From assembly GCA_900539175.1 (NCBI GenBank), contig UQAW01000127.1, forward strand, positions 1 to 6,851: DNA of 6,851 bases, read 5' to 3'. The notes under the pieces are model-generated. The model was not told the DNA's origin. It made no database searches and saw only the letters and a program-made list of their open reading frames with translations. This document shows, in pieces, positions 5,184 to 6,851 of this stretch (position 1 is the stretch's first letter; every line of letters begins with the position of its first letter). Origin of the DNA: an uncultured Lachnospiraceae bacterium. GTDB taxonomy: Bacteria > Bacillota > Clostridia > Lachnospirales > Lachnospiraceae. The position numbers were made by a program, and so were the translations under genes.

Positions 5184-6233
5184 ATGAAACTGGAACAAGT
5201 ATGTGAGGGAATCAAAAAACTTGATCAGGTGTCCATGCAGTGTGCGGTTGATCACTGGAATGGCATCGCAAAACCGCTGCATAGTCTGGGAAAGCTGGAA
5301 GATGTGATTGTACAGATTGCGGGAATTCAGCAGACAGAACAGGTACACTATAAAAAGAAAGCGCTGGTCGTACTTTGTGCGGACAATGGTGTGGTGGAGG
5401 AAGGAGTGACACAATGCGGTCAGGAAGTGACGGCGATTGTGTCGGAAAATTTCCTTCAGGAGAAGGCGACGGCAGGAATCTTGTGCCGTAAGGCTGGAGC
5501 AGATATTTTTCCGGTAGACATGGGCATTGCAAGGGATACCTGTATACGCAATTGCAAGATTGCTTATGGAACGAAGAATATGGTAAAAGAACCGGCTATG
5601 ACGAGAGAGCAGGCGGTTCAGGGAATTGAGACGGGAATCCGAATTGTCGGTGAACTCAAAGAGGCAGGTTACGAACTTCTGGCAACTGGAGAGATGGGAA
5701 TTGGAAATACCACATCCAGCAGTGCGATGGCGGCAGTATTTTTACAGAAGTCGGCGGAGGAAGTAACCGGAAGGGGGGCAGGACTTTCCAGTGATGGGTT
5801 ATGCAGAAAAATTCATGCGATTGAACAGGCAATTGAAAAGAATCGGCCTAATCCTGAGGACGCTGTGGATGTGCTTGCAAAAGTAGGGGGATTTGACATT
5901 GCAGGTATGGTCGGGGTGTTCCTGGGCGGCGCTTATCATCATATGCCGGTTGTGATTGATGGTTTTATCTCCTGTGTGGCTGCGCTCTGTGCAGGCAGGA
6001 TCTGTCCGGAGGTACTTGATTATATGATTGCCTCTCATGTGTCGAAAGAGCCTGCAGCACACATGCTTCTTGAGGCGCTTGGCAAGGAAGCCTTTCTGAC
6101 TTGTGATATGTGTCTGGGAGAAGGTACGGGCGCGGTGACGTTATTTCCGTTGCTTGATATGGCAGATGCAGTGTACAAGGGGATGAGTACCTTTGAGGAA
6201 GCTTCTATTGAAGCATATCAGCCGCTGGATTAA
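5184..6233 (+). CDS. cobT: Nicotinate-nucleotide--dimethylbenzimidazole phosphoribosyltransferase
   Basis: CobT transfers phosphoribose from nicotinate mononucleotide to 5,6-dimethylbenzimidazole (or a related base), giving alpha-ribazole 5'-phosphate, the lower-ligand nucleotide of cobalamin. The 349-residue length is normal. Motifs: KPLHSLGKLED (30-40), the family's N-terminal signature; LCADNGVVEEGVTQ (64-77); TGEMGIGNTTSSSA (168-181), with E170 matching the substrate-binding Glu of the Salmonella enzyme; GRGAGLSSDG (196-205); GGFDIAGMVGVFLG; VIDGFISCVAA; and LGEGTGA (311-317), whose E313 matches the catalytic Glu (E317 in Salmonella). AGGGG at 5171-5175 lies eight bases before the ATG. 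It starts 36 bases after dgt, and cobU follows 11 bases after its stop, so dgt-cobT-cobU is probably one transcript. I see no cobalamin riboswitch in the 36-base gap. Confidence 0.95.
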   Translation: MKLEQVCEGIKKLDQVSMQCAVDHWNGIAKPLHSLGKLEDVIVQIAGIQQTEQVHYKKKALVVLCADNGVVEEGVTQCGQEVTAIVSENFLQEKATAGILCRKAGADIFPVDMGIARDTCIRNCKIAYGTKNMVKEPAMTREQAVQGIETGIRIVGELKEAGYELLATGEMGIGNTTSSSAMAAVFLQKSAEEVTGRGAGLSSDGLCRKIHAIEQAIEKNRPNPEDAVDVLAKVGGFDIAGMVGVFLGGAYHHMPVVIDGFISCVAALCAGRICPEVLDYMIASHVSKEPAAHMLLEALGKEAFLTCDMCLGEGTGAVTLFPLLDMADAVYKGMSTFEEASIEAYQPLD

Positions 6234-6244
6234 GGGGGAAGCTT

Positions 6245-6757
6245 ATGTTTCATGTGATAACAGGCGGTTCAGGAAGCGGAAAGTCAGCCTATGCGGAGGA
6301 AAAGATTCTGGAATTGGGACAGGCACCGCGGATTTATATTGCGACCATGTATCCGTTTGATCAGGAAAGTCATCTGCGGATTGCACGGCATCGGAAGATG
6401 CGGGCAGAGAAAGAATTTGAGACAGTGGAGTGTTATACAGGACTGAAGTCTGTACGGATGCCCGCCGGGGCGAATGTCCTTCTGGAATGTATGTCGAATC
6501 TGACGGCAAACGAGATGTTTCAGCCGGAAGGGGCTGGGGAGGATACTGTCTGTGAGATTCTGGCAGGGATTGGCAGCCTGATCAGGCAGTCGGAAAATCT
6601 GATTGTGGTGACGAATGAGATTTTTTCGGATGGAATTCAATATGCGGAGGAGACAAGAACGTATCAAAGCTATCTGGGAGAGATTAATCGGCAGATGGCA
6701 GAGATAGCAGACAAAGTCACAGAAGTGGTGTATGGGATTCCGGTTAGCATTAAGTAG
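6245..6757 (+). CDS. cobU: Adenosylcobinamide kinase / adenosylcobinamide-phosphate guanylyltransferase
   Basis: CobU is bifunctional: it phosphorylates adenosylcobinamide, then adds GMP from GTP to make adenosylcobinamide-GDP, which CobS joins to the alpha-ribazole made from the CobT product. The 170 residues are near the usual ~180. Seen: the P-loop GGSGSGKS (7-14) near the N-terminus; RIYIATMYPFD (29-39); HLRIARHRKMR (43-53), with H49 as the best candidate for the guanylylated histidine; VLLECMSNLTANEMF (78-92), in place of the usual Walker B region, typical of the clostridial form as I recall it; VVTNEIFSDG (121-130); GEINRQMAEIAD; and the family's end, GIPVSIK. The ribosome site AGGGGGAA (6233-6240) overlaps the cobT stop codon, showing tight coupling. 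cobS would be expected next but does not start within the 94 bases left. Confidence 0.95.
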   Translation: MFHVITGGSGSGKSAYAEEKILELGQAPRIYIATMYPFDQESHLRIARHRKMRAEKEFETVECYTGLKSVRMPAGANVLLECMSNLTANEMFQPEGAGEDTVCEILAGIGSLIRQSENLIVVTNEIFSDGIQYAEETRTYQSYLGEINRQMAEIADKVTEVVYGIPVSIK

Positions 6758-6785
6758 TTTTGAGTGGGGGGAGGGAGGACGGACG

Positions 6786-6841
6786 AAAAAAGAGGGGGAG
6801 TGAGTGTGCTGACATCTATGCTTGCTTCTTCGTTTCCCCTC
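6786..6841 (-). terminator. Possible minus-strand terminator at the right edge
   Basis: On the minus strand GAGGGGA (6841-6835) can pair with TCCCCCTC (6799-6792, one C bulged), followed by TTTTTT (6791-6786). The loop is long, about 35 bases, so the structure is weak. A minus-strand frame ending KVS-TGA (stop 6842-6840) enters from beyond the edge and meets this hairpin at once, which would suit a convergent gene finishing here. On the plus strand there is no T run, so it would not end the cob transcript. Confidence 0.3.
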
Positions 6842-6851
6842 AGCTAACTTT

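Overview
The window looks like chromosomal DNA from a low-to-mid GC anaerobic Firmicute, most likely a gut Lachnospiraceae-type Clostridium. This rests on AGGAGG-type ribosome sites before nearly every gene, sigma-A promoters with 17-bp spacers, and the style of the proteins. The CobT, CobU and GNAT sequences resemble that family's versions as I remember them; no search was run.

Left part (about 1-1160) is a decayed strip. It holds the first ~50 residues of a MarR-like regulator, short frame-broken scraps, and a GNAT acetyltransferase pseudogene interrupted by an in-frame TAG where a Trp would fit. A well-placed ribosome site leading to only 17 codons follows, then a small Cys-rich ORF that runs through a strong plus-strand terminator hairpin. 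Nothing here is clearly a working gene.

Centre-left (1162-2147) holds a minus-strand gene for a membrane-anchored protein: three hydrophobic segments, a Thr/Pro/Ala/Glu-rich linker, and a short C-terminal domain with a His/Cys pattern that could bind metal. It has a good promoter with a perfect 18-nt palindrome over the predicted start site. It is divergent from thrC, which has its own promoter (TTGTCA-17-TATAAT) and a ~95-nt leader.

Right part (2148-6757) carries four intact plus-strand genes: thrC (threonine synthase), a dGTP triphosphohydrolase (HD superfamily, Dgt), cobT and cobU. The last two are steps of cobalamin nucleotide-loop assembly: CobT makes alpha-ribazole phosphate from 5,6-dimethylbenzimidazole, and CobU activates adenosylcobinamide to its GDP form. 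The usual next gene, cobS, is not in the window. A hairpin with a weak T tract separates thrC from dgt; dgt, cobT and cobU are spaced by 36 and 11 bases and look co-transcribed. The last ~90 bases are G-rich and hold no start of cobS; a possible minus-strand terminator suggests a convergent gene beyond the edge.

I do not see a clear new biological system. The best leads are the linker/Cys-domain membrane protein with its palindromic operator candidate, the small HCxCxxC ORF, and the layered gene decay at the left.
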